Source of the DNA: an uncultured Bacteroidota bacterium
GTDB lineage: Bacteria; Bacteroidota; Bacteroidia; B-17B0; Aurantibacillaceae
Direction of reading: 5' to 3'
Length of the DNA stretch: 64,000 nt
Assembly (NCBI GenBank): GCA_937873155.1
Contig: CALMVZ010000025.1
Span: forward strand, 186,001 to 250,000
A program made the position numbers and the translations under genes. This document shows, piece after piece, positions 1 to 7,838 of this stretch. Position 1 is the stretch's first letter. Every line of letters begins with the position of its first letter. The notes below the pieces were generated by a model, which saw nothing but the letters and a program-made list of their open reading frames with translations, did not search any database and was not told the DNA's origin.

Positions 1-1
1 G

Positions 2-376
2 GATGACTTGAAACAAGCCGTGCAGAACGCTTCATTAGAACAAAAAGATCCTTTAGTAATTTATAAATTAGAATCATTTAATTTATTCCGTGATATGATC
101 GGAAGAACAAGCAAGAATATTGTTTCATTCTTAATGAAAGGCGGATTACCTGTTGAAGACAACAAACAACAAATTCAGCAAGCTAAATTCACGCAAGAAC
201 AACCTAAACAAAAGAAGGAAAAATTAACGGAGACACGTGACGAGAACGAGATCCTGGAGCAAAAAGAGCAGCAGAAAGTAAAACAACAGCCTGTTCGTGT
301 AGAGCAGAAGATCGGACGGAACGATCCATGTCCTTGCGGAAGCGGTAAGAAATACAAGAACTGTCACGGACAGTAA
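2..376 (+). CDS. secA: SecA preprotein translocase ATPase, C-terminal end (5' truncated by window)
   Basis: The reading frame is open from the first bases of the window and ends at TAA 374-376; the TTG at 8 is internal, so the gene begins upstream of the window. SecA is the cytosolic ATPase that drives preproteins through SecYEG. The visible part covers the end of the helical region ([20 protein letters not shown]), a charged glutamine/lysine-rich linker, and the C-terminal zinc-binding SEC-C motif ([18 protein letters not shown]) that contacts SecB and phospholipids. The three Cys and one His zinc ligands are intact. lnt starts 8 bp downstream and is probably co-transcribed. Confidence 0.96.
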   Translation, partial: DDLKQAVQNASLEQKDPLVIYKLESFNLFRDMIGRTSKNIVSFLMKGGLPVEDNKQQIQQAKFTQEQPKQKKEKLTETRDENEILEQKEQQKVKQQPVRVEQKIGRNDPCPCGSGKKYKNCHGQ

Positions 377-384
377 TTTATAAT

Positions 385-1986
385 ATGCTTAGCAGAGCAT
401 CTGATTTTTTACTTGTTTTATTAAGCGGATTTCTCATTGGAATATCTTGGTTCAGTCCGCTTACACTTTTAATTTTTATAGGATTTGTCCCCTTACTTCT
501 TGCGGTAAATAATATTCATAATTCTGAGTCGCGTAAAAAAGGGTTAAAGATCTGGGGACTGACTTACATCGCATTTTTCGTTTGGAATGTAGTTTCCACC
601 TGGTGGGTTTACAATGCTTCATTGGAAGGGGCAATTCTGGCAATTGTTTGTAATGCCCTTTTACACAGCTGGATGTTCATGATCTGGTACAGAACAGAGA
701 AACGTATTTTCGGCACTTTAAGATTTTGGTTGCTAATTCCAATATGGCTGGCATACGAATATCTGCATCACACCTGGGAATTGACCTGGCCTTGGTTAAC
801 ACTTGGAAATAATTTTGCCTCGACAAGTAATTTTGTGCAGTGGTATGAATTCACCGGAACAGGCGGCGGAAGTTTATGGGTGTTGTTGGTGAATATTCTG
901 TTATTAAAAATTGTTCTGTCAGGGAAGAAAAACTTTAAAACTTATCTCAAACCATTAGCTATAATCATCGTTCCGATTTTAATTTCGTATTTTATCTTAG
1001 CGGTTAGGACCATTACACCTGAAAAAAAAATAAATGTTACCGTCATCCAACCAAATATTGATCCTTACAATGAAAAATTCGACTCACCATTCACACAGCA
1101 ATTGAATAAACTTCATGCTCAATTATTGCAGTTTAAGTTGAATAAGGAAACGCAACTGGTAGTATATCCGGAAACTTTCGTGATTTCGGAGGATGGTTTT
1201 GATGTAGATGAACAGCAAAGTAAGAATTCTCCTGAAGTAAATAATGTTATTACTTTAACAAAAGTTCATTTTCCCAAAGCATCGATATTAACAGGCGCAA
1301 ATACCTCACATGATTTTTCCGCAAATGAAAAAATATCTGTGACAGCAAGAAAGTATAGTAATGCGGATAAATATTTTGATTCATACAATACCGCAATGTA
1401 TATTGATACTGTCAGGAATTTTACGTTCTACCACAAATCAAAATTAGTTCCCGGCGTAGAGCGTATGCCGTATCCCGGTTTTTTCAAATACTTTGAGAAG
1501 TATGCCATTGCTTTAGGAGGAACGAGTGGAAGTCTGGCTACACAAAAAGAAAGAACTGTTTTTGAAGATAAGGTTTACGGAATAAAAGTAGCGCCTTGTA
1601 TTTGTTACGAAAGTGTTTATGGTGATTTTATGACGGAATATATTAGAAAAGGGGCGGAGGTTATTTGCATCACCACAAACGATGGCTGGTGGGGAAATAC
1701 ACCCGGTCACAAGCAACATTTGAATTATGCCAAATTAAGAGCTATAGAGACACGAAAACAAATTATCCGCTGTGCAAATACCGGGATCAGTTGTTTTATT
1801 GACGAGTTCGGAAATATATCTCAGCCTCAACCTTATTGGGAATTTGGTGTTATCAATAGCGAAGTGAATTTAAATTCTGTTAAGACTTTCTTTGTGAGAT
1901 TTGGCGATCTGATCTCTTATATTTCGGTTGGATTGACCTTAATTATTCTGCTCTGGGCGCAGGTGGCAAGATATAAAAAAGCTTAA
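385..1986 (+). CDS. lnt: Apolipoprotein N-acyltransferase
   Basis: Transfers the third acyl chain to the N-terminal Cys of lipoproteins in the inner membrane. It has 533 residues, the normal length. Hydrophobic segments fill about residues 8-210, then a nitrilase-like periplasmic domain carries the catalytic triad: E263 (VVYPETF), K353 (HKSKLVPGVE) and C407 (CICYES). A final TM segment lies near 505-528. Lgt, the first lipoprotein-modifying enzyme, is encoded at 17.4 kb, and several lipobox proteins occur in this window. The stop overlaps that of the convergent nucleotidyltransferase remnant in a shared TTAA. Confidence 0.95.
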   Translation: MLSRASDFLLVLLSGFLIGISWFSPLTLLIFIGFVPLLLAVNNIHNSESRKKGLKIWGLTYIAFFVWNVVSTWWVYNASLEGAILAIVCNALLHSWMFMIWYRTEKRIFGTLRFWLLIPIWLAYEYLHHTWELTWPWLTLGNNFASTSNFVQWYEFTGTGGGSLWVLLVNILLLKIVLSGKKNFKTYLKPLAIIIVPILISYFILAVRTITPEKKINVTVIQPNIDPYNEKFDSPFTQQLNKLHAQLLQFKLNKETQLVVYPETFVISEDGFDVDEQQSKNSPEVNNVITLTKVHFPKASILTGANTSHDFSANEKISVTARKYSNADKYFDSYNTAMYIDTVRNFTFYHKSKLVPGVERMPYPGFFKYFEKYAIALGGTSGSLATQKERTVFEDKVYGIKVAPCICYESVYGDFMTEYIRKGAEVICITTNDGWWGNTPGHKQHLNYAKLRAIETRKQIIRCANTGISCFIDEFGNISQPQPYWEFGVINSEVNLNSVKTFFVRFGDLISYISVGLTLIILLWAQVARYKKA

Positions 1987-2387
1987 TCTGGAAGATTTTC
2001 GAGATCATTTATATCCTTTGCTCTTCCGCTAGCTTTTTTATTTGTTCGGAGGTCTTTAAGATTAATAATTTTTAAAGGAATGCTTTCGAAATTAGCATCA
2101 ATAGCATGAGAATAAACTTCATCAAATGTAATACCGCTTATTTCCTTCAAAATTTCAATAGATACCGGGGCACGGCCAAAAGAAAAAACTGACATTTGAG
2201 CGTTGGCTAAAAAGTTAGCTTCCGTCATCTCAAATACAGGCATTTTAAATCTGTCGAAAGCTTTTTTCAAACATAAATAATTTTCATGACTAACTTCAAC
2301 AAAAATATCAAGGTCACCGGTTGTTCTTGGAAAACCGTGATAAATAACCGAGTAACCTTTCCCATTTATCTGTAAGAATGAAAACTT
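1983..2387 (-). pseudogene. Nucleotidyltransferase remnant lacking its N-terminus
   Basis: The minus frame is open from 2387 (in-frame TAA at 2390-2388) to the stop at 1985-1983. It contains SVIYHGFPRTTGDLDIFVEV, the nucleotidyltransferase-fold core in which the DLD pair would bind metal, followed by a plausible C-terminal region ending ASGRAKDINDLENL. The 20-30 residues normally before this motif (first strand and GGYAV-type loop) are missing. The only in-frame ATG/GTG/TTG is TTG at 2270, after the catalytic motif. The frame overlaps the end of the small upstream ORF by 22 bp. The simplest reading is an antitoxin-like/nucleotidyltransferase pair broken by a deletion at the gene junction; a frameshift or assembly error is the alternative. 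Confidence 0.65.
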
Positions 2388-2554
2388 TTATCCATCCTTG
2401 GCGGAGAATTGAGGTTATAATTATAAGCCACGCTCTGTAAATAGGCAAAAACCTTTAATCTTTCTTCAAGGGTTAAATTGATATAGTTTTTAGATTCAGT
2501 TTGTATCTGCTTGAGATTATATGTTTTATGAACGCTTCTGTCTAACTTAAACAT
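2366..2554 (-). CDS. Small partner protein of the nucleotidyltransferase (antitoxin-like)
   Basis: A 62-residue ORF starting at ATG 2554 (MFKLDRSVHKTYNL) and ending in PPRMDKSFHSYR. Short proteins of this shape, with a D-K/R-S-x-H-K-T start, a helix of aromatic and charged residues and a terminal PPR-D-(K/R) motif, often precede Bacteroidota nucleotidyltransferase genes. The assignment rests on memory of that arrangement and on the position directly upstream of the NTase remnant. It looks full length, so the damage is confined to the downstream partner. Function unknown; an antitoxin or cofactor role is inference. Confidence 0.55.
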   Translation of the reverse strand: MFKLDRSVHKTYNLKQIQTESKNYINLTLEERLKVFAYLQSVAYNYNLNSPPRMDKSFHSYR

Positions 2555-2635
2555 TATCAAATTTAAGAATTATTTTATGAATTGAAAAAGGTTAAATTAT
2601 TAAATGCGTAACTTAGCTGATTATAAAATTCGATT

Positions 2636-4042
2636 ATGGAAAAGTTTGATGTTACAGTTATTGGTTCAGGTCCGGGTGGTTATGTGGCAGCAATACGTTG
2701 CGCGCAATTAGGCATGAAAACAGCGATCATCGAAAGATATGCTACTTTAGGCGGCACGTGCTTAAATGTGGGTTGTATTCCTTCGAAAGCTCTATTGGAT
2801 TCAAGTGAACATTTCCATAACGCTATGCATAATTTTAAAGAGCATGGTATCGATATCAACGAACCGAAAGTGAACATCAAACAAATGATCGAACGTAAAC
2901 GCGGCGTTGTGAAAATGACCTGCGACGGTATCAATTTCTTAATGAAGAAAAATAAGATCACTGTTTTAACCGGACATGGTTCTTTCATCAATAAAAATAC
3001 GATCGAGGTCGATGATGAAGGAAAGAAAACACAGATCGAAACTGCAAAAACAATTATTGCAACCGGATCAAAGCCGTCTTCATTACCGTTCATTCAAATA
3101 GATAAAAAAAGAATTATTACTTCAACAGAAGCGTTAGAATTAACTGAGGTTCCAAAACATTTGATCGTGATCGGCGGTGGTGTTATCGGATTAGAATTAG
3201 GAAGTGTTTACGCACGATTAGGTTCAAAGGTAAGTGTGGTTGAATATATGGATCGCCTGATCCCTGGAATGGATGCATCTCTTGGAAAAGAATTACAACG
3301 CATCCTGAAAAAGAATTTAGGCTTCGAATTCTTCCTGAAACATAAAGTAACAGGTGTGTCTTCTAAAGGAAAAGACGTAACAGTTAATGTTGAAAAAGCT
3401 GATGTTGAAAAAGTAGAAATAAAAGGTGATTACGTTTTAGTTTCTGTTGGTAGACGCCCTTACACCGATAATTTAGGATTGGAAAAAGCAGGAGTTAAAT
3501 TAGAAGACAAAGGTGGAAGAATAGCGGTGAATGATCATTTACAAACGAATGTTGAAGGCATTTACGCGATCGGTGATGTAGTGAAGGGTGCGATGTTAGC
3601 TCATAAAGCTGAAGAGGAAGGTGTATATGTTGCTGAATTAATGGCCGGACAAAAACCGCATATGAATTATAATTTAATTCCTGGTGTAGTTTATACATGG
3701 CCTGAAATCGCAGCTGTTGGTTTAACTGAAGAGCAATTAAAAGAGCAAGGCAAAAAATATAAAACAGGAAATTTCCCTTTCAAAGCAAGTGGCCGTGCCC
3801 GTGCAAGTATGGATACAGATGGTTTCATTAAAGTATTAAGTGATGAAGCAACAGACGAAATTTTAGGCGTACATATGATCGGCCCGCGCGCTGCAGATAT
3901 GATCGCTGAAGCTGTTGTAGCTATGGAATTCCGTGCCAGTGCCGAAGATATTGCACGTATTTGTCACGCCCATCCAACCTTTACCGAAAGCTTTAAAGAA
4001 GCCTGTTTAGACGCCACCGCCAAACGCGCACTCCATATTTAG
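2636..4042 (+). CDS. lpdA: Dihydrolipoyl dehydrogenase (E3)
   Basis: FAD-dependent E3 subunit of 2-oxo-acid dehydrogenase complexes and the glycine cleavage system, reoxidising dihydrolipoamide with NAD+. It has 468 residues, standard for the family. In order: N-terminal FAD dinucleotide fold (VIGSGPGGY), redox-active disulfide GGTCLNVGCIPSKA, NAD-binding GGGVIGLELGSVYARLG, second FAD contact (YAIGDVV), and the C-terminal interface with the His-Glu dyad (HAHPTFTESFKEA). The gene stands alone; the genes for E1 and E2 are not in the window. A palindromic repeat follows 8 bp after the stop. Confidence 0.97.
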   Translation: MEKFDVTVIGSGPGGYVAAIRCAQLGMKTAIIERYATLGGTCLNVGCIPSKALLDSSEHFHNAMHNFKEHGIDINEPKVNIKQMIERKRGVVKMTCDGINFLMKKNKITVLTGHGSFINKNTIEVDDEGKKTQIETAKTIIATGSKPSSLPFIQIDKKRIITSTEALELTEVPKHLIVIGGGVIGLELGSVYARLGSKVSVVEYMDRLIPGMDASLGKELQRILKKNLGFEFFLKHKVTGVSSKGKDVTVNVEKADVEKVEIKGDYVLVSVGRRPYTDNLGLEKAGVKLEDKGGRIAVNDHLQTNVEGIYAIGDVVKGAMLAHKAEEEGVYVAELMAGQKPHMNYNLIPGVVYTWPEIAAVGLTEEQLKEQGKKYKTGNFPFKASGRARASMDTDGFIKVLSDEATDEILGVHMIGPRAADMIAEAVVAMEFRASAEDIARICHAHPTFTESFKEACLDATAKRALHI

Positions 4043-4050
4043 AATGATTT

Positions 4051-4098
4051 CCCTCTCCTCACAGGAGAGGACGGTTCGCTTTGCGAACCGGGTGAGGT
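4051..4098. repeat. Double-hairpin interspersed palindrome, copy A
   Basis: Two perfect hairpins lie back to back: CCTCTCCT/AGGAGAGG (4052-4059 with 4063-4070) and CGGTTCGC/GCGAACCG (4072-4079 with 4083-4090), then GGTGAGGTT. A near-identical copy lies at 32576-32623 with the second loop inverted (TTT to AAA). It sits immediately 3' of lpd and may act as a terminator or mRNA 3' stabiliser. Confidence 0.85.
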
Positions 4099-4221
4099 TT
4101 TCGGAGTAGATTCTCCATAGAAAAAACCTTTTTCACTCAGAATAATCCCCATTTGGCTCATTGAAGCTTGTAAAATACAAGGGACTTAGTTACATTTACT
4201 AGACTAAAAAACATCCACAAA

Positions 4222-4638
4222 ATGAAATCTTTATTTTTCACAATTTGTTTCGTAGCTGCATTTGTTTGTAACGCTCAAAACGAAAAAATGGCAGTTCAGT
4301 TGCAATCAAAAAGCTGGTTCGTTACCGGAACCGTTGGCGATAACAATCCAATGATCTTTAGAACAACGACAGGCAAGATCCCGAGTGAATGGGAAGCAAG
4401 ATTCTCAAGTACAGGAAGAATGTCAAGCTGCGCCGTTACTAAAAAGGATGAAGTGGATATGTTCGGTAATGCGGTTAAATCAGGTACTTTCTGGTGTGAT
4501 TCAATGTATGTTTATAGTGTAAAAAATGACGTGGTGAGCATCATGAAATACGATAAAACGTTCCATTATAAAATGAAGCCATTGCCTGACAGCCAAGGCA
4601 TAGAATTAGCTCCGGCCCCTAAAGACGATTCTAAATAG
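4222..4638 (+). CDS. Secreted lipocalin-sized hypothetical protein
   Basis: 138 residues with a clear signal peptide (MKSLFFTICFVAAFVCNAQ) and a mature part rich in alternating strand-forming residues, two Cys (SSCAV, FWCDS) that could form a disulfide, and a W near the mature start (KSWFVTG). It resembles the next protein (4751-5158): both have a short mature N-terminus followed by a W-containing strand, a central STG(R/K) turn with a following Cys, and a second F(W/H)C strand. This suggests a lipocalin-like barrel. No enzymatic motif is visible. Followed by a strong hairpin terminator. Confidence 0.8.
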   Translation: MKSLFFTICFVAAFVCNAQNEKMAVQLQSKSWFVTGTVGDNNPMIFRTTTGKIPSEWEARFSSTGRMSSCAVTKKDEVDMFGNAVKSGTFWCDSMYVYSVKNDVVSIMKYDKTFHYKMKPLPDSQGIELAPAPKDDSK

Positions 4639-4656
4639 TAGTTATAGTTTTCCAGA

Positions 4657-4701
4657 AACCCCGCCTGTCATCCTGAGCTTGACGAAGGGCGGGGTTTTTT
4701 A
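4657..4701 (+). terminator. Rho-independent terminator with a repeat in its loop
   Basis: AACCCCGCC (4657-4665) pairs with GGCGGGGTT (4688-4696), followed by TTTTATTTT. The 22-nt loop is unusually long and contains TCATCCTGAGCTTGACGAAG, a variant of a widespread interspersed repeat. It terminates the preceding secreted-protein gene. Confidence 0.85.
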
Positions 4702-4750
4702 TTTTGTGACTTTTTGTTGAGCCTGTATTATGCTCTCAAAACTATCCATC

Positions 4751-5158
4751 ATGAAAAAACTATTTATTTTAATTTTTGTAGTGACAGCTTCTGTGATGTT
4801 TTCCCAGGACATTAGGAATACCTTGTTAAGTGGCAAATGGTATGCGGAAGGCTACGTTGCTAAAAAGGAAATCAAATTCACAAGGAAACCTGTAAGTGAC
4901 AAACAAGTTGCGACTGCAGAATTTTTGTCAACCGGAAAAATCAATTATTGTGATATGGCCGAAGAAACTTATTTCGACGCTGATGGCAATGAAAAGACGG
5001 AACCTGCAAAATTTCATTGTAGCACCATCGATGGTTATGAGATAAAAAATAATTTGATCCATATGTATTGGAATAATGTAAAGCATTGGTATTTTAAGAT
5101 CGTGCAGAAAGGTGAAATGATCGACCTTATCCCAATAAAAGCTGAAGATTTCAAGTAA
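4751..5158 (+). CDS. Secreted hypothetical protein, paralog of the preceding gene
   Basis: The ATG at 4751 gives MKKLFILIFVVTASVMFSQ, a proper signal peptide; an in-frame ATG at 4730 would only add MLSKLSI, so 4751 is preferred. The mature part (about 115 residues) follows the same plan as its neighbour: GKWYAEG strand, EFLSTGKINYCDM, then KFHCSTIDGYEI and a terminal hydrophobic strand. The two genes look like an old tandem duplication. No catalytic motif is seen; periplasmic or surface location is inferred from the signal peptide. Confidence 0.8.
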   Translation: MKKLFILIFVVTASVMFSQDIRNTLLSGKWYAEGYVAKKEIKFTRKPVSDKQVATAEFLSTGKINYCDMAEETYFDADGNEKTEPAKFHCSTIDGYEIKNNLIHMYWNNVKHWYFKIVQKGEMIDLIPIKAEDFK

Positions 5159-5192
5159 ATACCGCTCATTTTAAGGGTTAAACCCTGTTAAA

Positions 5193-5228
5193 TTTGTCCG
5201 AAAACAAGTCCTAAAATCCTTATCTTTG
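5193..5228 (+). promoter_or_regulatory. Promoter of clpX (TTTG / TATCTTTG)
   Basis: A Bacteroidota-type -7 box TATCTTTG at 5221-5228, with TTTG at 5193-5196. Only four bases separate the box from the ATG at 5233, so the transcript is expected to start at or almost at the start codon. The 24-nt spacing between elements is longer than the usual 19 or so. Confidence 0.6.
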
Positions 5229-5232
5229 TGCT

Positions 5233-6474
5233 ATGGCAAAAGCAGGACCCATAGTTTGTTCATTTTGTAACCGCGATAAGAAGGATGTAAAGATCCTGAT
5301 CGCAGGTATCAGCGGACATATTTGCGATAATTGTATTTCGCAAGCCTTTAAAATGATCAGCGAAGAAGGTAATTCTGACGCTAAGCAAAAAGTTCAACAG
5401 GCATTAAATCTATTAAAGCCAAATGCGATCAAAACGTACCTGGATGAATATGTGATCGGCCAGAACGAAGCAAAAAAAGTAATGAGCGTTGCCGTGTATA
5501 ATCACTTTAAGCGTATCGCTCATGCCTCGAACGATAAAGAAGAGATTGAGATCGAGAAATCAAACGTAATTTTAGTTGGTGAAACAGGAACCGGAAAAAC
5601 ATTAATGGCGCGATCTATTGCAAAATTATTGAACGTTCCTTTTTGTATAGCTGATGCGACTGTATTAACGGAGGCAGGTTATGTTGGTGAAGACGTTGAA
5701 AGCATCTTAACCCGTTTATTGCAAGCTGCAGATTACGATACTGCTGCTGCTGAAAGAGGAATTGTATTTATTGATGAGATCGATAAGATCGCGCGTAAGA
5801 GCGATAATCCAAGTATCACACGTGATGTGAGCGGTGAAGGTGTTCAGCAGGCGATGTTGAAATTATTGGAAGGGTCAAGTGTGAATGTTCCGCCTCAGGG
5901 AGGAAGAAAACATCCGGATGCAAAAATGATCCAGGTGAACACGAAAAATATTTTATTTATCTGTGGCGGCGCATTCGATGGCATTGAAAAGAAGATCGCG
6001 AACCGTTTAAATACACAAGCTGTTGGTTATTCTGCATCGGTTTCAGGTGATGAGGTTGACAGAAGTAATTTATTGCAATACATTTCTCCACAAGATTTAA
6101 AATCTTTTGGGTTAATCCCGGAGTTAATCGGCCGTTTACCAATTCTCACTTATTTACAACCTTTAGATAAAAAAGCATTGCGTGCGATCTTAACAGACCC
6201 TAAGAATGCTTTGATCAAACAATACAAGCACTTATTTAAAATGGAAGGTATTAAGCTTGAGATCGAAGAAGAAGTGTTAGAATTAATTGTAGATAAAGCG
6301 CTCGAATTTAAATTAGGCGCACGTGGTTTACGCGGCATTTGTGAAGCGATCATGCTGGACCTGATGTTTGATCTGCCAAGCAGCGAAAAAGCCCCAAAAT
6401 CATTCACGATCAATTTAGATTATGCTATAGAAAAATTGAAAACCGCGAAGCTGAGCCATTTAAAGGCGGCCTGA
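5233..6474 (+). CDS. clpX: ATP-dependent Clp protease ATP-binding subunit ClpX
   Basis: Hexameric AAA+ unfoldase that feeds substrates to ClpP. 413 residues, full length. The N-terminal C4 zinc-binding domain (CSFCNRDK and HICDNC) is followed by Walker A GETGTGKT, pore loop GYVGEDVE, Walker [10 protein letters not shown], the RKH loop (GGRKHP), sensor 1 and the sensor 2 region ([15 protein letters not shown]). clpP is not adjacent here, unlike in many bacteria where clpP-clpX are paired. Its own promoter lies immediately upstream and a hairpin terminator follows, so it is probably monocistronic. Confidence 0.97.
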   Translation: MAKAGPIVCSFCNRDKKDVKILIAGISGHICDNCISQAFKMISEEGNSDAKQKVQQALNLLKPNAIKTYLDEYVIGQNEAKKVMSVAVYNHFKRIAHASNDKEEIEIEKSNVILVGETGTGKTLMARSIAKLLNVPFCIADATVLTEAGYVGEDVESILTRLLQAADYDTAAAERGIVFIDEIDKIARKSDNPSITRDVSGEGVQQAMLKLLEGSSVNVPPQGGRKHPDAKMIQVNTKNILFICGGAFDGIEKKIANRLNTQAVGYSASVSGDEVDRSNLLQYISPQDLKSFGLIPELIGRLPILTYLQPLDKKALRAILTDPKNALIKQYKHLFKMEGIKLEIEEEVLELIVDKALEFKLGARGLRGICEAIMLDLMFDLPSSEKAPKSFTINLDYAIEKLKTAKLSHLKAA

Positions 6475-6496
6475 TTTATATTGAAATTCTATAAGG

Positions 6497-6526
6497 AAAA
6501 GTTCGTAGAAATACGAACTTTTTTAT
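6497..6526 (+). terminator. Rho-independent terminator after clpX
   Basis: AAAAGTTCGTA (6497-6507) pairs perfectly with TACGAACTTTT (6512-6522) across a GAAA loop, followed by a T-rich run. It lies 22 bp after the clpX stop. Confidence 0.9.
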
Positions 6527-6584
6527 TTTATGCATATTCGCTAACTTCACCTTTAATTCTACGAACAACTAACTATAAATAAAT

Positions 6585-7832
6585 ATGGATTTTAAGAATT
6601 ACAACTTCACTGTAACCGATCGTTTCATCCGTTACGCGAAAATAGATACACAATCAGATGCAGCTTCTCCGACTTGTCCGAGCACAGCAAAACAATTGAA
6701 CCTGAGTAAAATTTTGGTTGAGGAATTAAAAGCAATGGGCATTAATGATGCTGAGTTGGATGCTAATGGTTATGTGTACGGAACCATTCCTGCAACAACT
6801 GCTAAAAAAGTTCCTGTATTATGTTTTTGTTCGCATGTGGATACAGCTCCGGATTGTACAGGCACAAATGTAGATCCGCAAATGCATAAAAATTATGACG
6901 GGAAGGATATTGTTCTGCCAAAAGACAAAACACAAATAATAAAAGTATCTGAGCATCCTGAATTAAAAAATCAAATTGGCAATGACATTATCACAACTGA
7001 TGGAACAACTTTATTAGGGGCTGATGATAAAGCCGGTGTTGCAGAAATTATGGACGCTGCACATTTCTTAATGACACATCCAGAAGTGAAGCATGGGAAA
7101 ATAAGAGTGCTGTTCACGCCTGATGAAGAGATCGGAAGAGGCGCTGATAAAGCAGATATGAGAAAATTAGGTGCTGAATTTGGTTACACATTAGATGGCG
7201 GAACAGCAGGTTCCTTAGAGAATGAAACTTTTAGCGCTGATATGGTTACTATTAAGATCAAAGGATTTCCAACCCATCCCGGTTACGCAAAAGATAAAAT
7301 GCAGCATTCAATGAAGATCGCTGCACAGATCATCAATAAGATCCCAAAAGATAAAACACCTGAAACGACTGAGAAGAAACAGCCGTTCATCCATCCTGTT
7401 TCTGTGAATGGTGGTCTGGAGGCGGTTGAATTAAAATTCATTATCCGTGCTTTTGATTCGCCAACCTTATTGGTTCTCGAAGAAGAGTTAAAAAAGATAA
7501 CTGCTGAAGTTGTTGCGCAATACGACAAAAGTTCATTCGAGTTTTCGGTTATTCAGCAATACAGGAATATGGGAGAAGTATTGGCGAAACATCCGCAAAT
7601 AATTGATAATGCTTTAGAAGCTATAAAACGTACCGGTTTAAAACCAATGTTAGACAGTATCCGTGGTGGTACAGATGGTTCCCGTTTTTCTTTTATGGGA
7701 ATGCCTTGTGCTAATATTTTCGCTGGCGAACATGGAATTCACAGTAAACAAGAATGGGTGAGTGTTCAGGATATGCAAAAAGCAGTTGAGACAATTGTGC
7801 ATCTTGTTTCTATTTGGGAAGAGAAAAGTTAA
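6585..7832 (+). CDS. pepT: Peptidase T (tripeptide aminopeptidase)
   Basis: M20-family zinc aminopeptidase that removes the N-terminal residue from tripeptides in the cytosol. 415 residues, the normal length. Metal and catalytic residues are present in order: SHVDTAPD (His ligand and catalytic Asp), GADDKAGVAEI (bridging Asp), TPDEEIGRG (catalytic and ligand Glu pair), DGGTAG (Asp ligand) and EHGIHSK (C-terminal His). The lid domain (SFEFSVIQQYRNMG) is complete. It follows the clpX terminator and ends 6 bp before the next gene. Confidence 0.95.
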   Translation: MDFKNYNFTVTDRFIRYAKIDTQSDAASPTCPSTAKQLNLSKILVEELKAMGINDAELDANGYVYGTIPATTAKKVPVLCFCSHVDTAPDCTGTNVDPQMHKNYDGKDIVLPKDKTQIIKVSEHPELKNQIGNDIITTDGTTLLGADDKAGVAEIMDAAHFLMTHPEVKHGKIRVLFTPDEEIGRGADKADMRKLGAEFGYTLDGGTAGSLENETFSADMVTIKIKGFPTHPGYAKDKMQHSMKIAAQIINKIPKDKTPETTEKKQPFIHPVSVNGGLEAVELKFIIRAFDSPTLLVLEEELKKITAEVVAQYDKSSFEFSVIQQYRNMGEVLAKHPQIIDNALEAIKRTGLKPMLDSIRGGTDGSRFSFMGMPCANIFAGEHGIHSKQEWVSVQDMQKAVETIVHLVSIWEEKS

Positions 7833-7838
7833 ATTTTA

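Noticed and set aside
2680-3093. Minus-strand 137-codon frame inside lpdA
   Set aside because: Antisense shadow of the conserved FAD domain.
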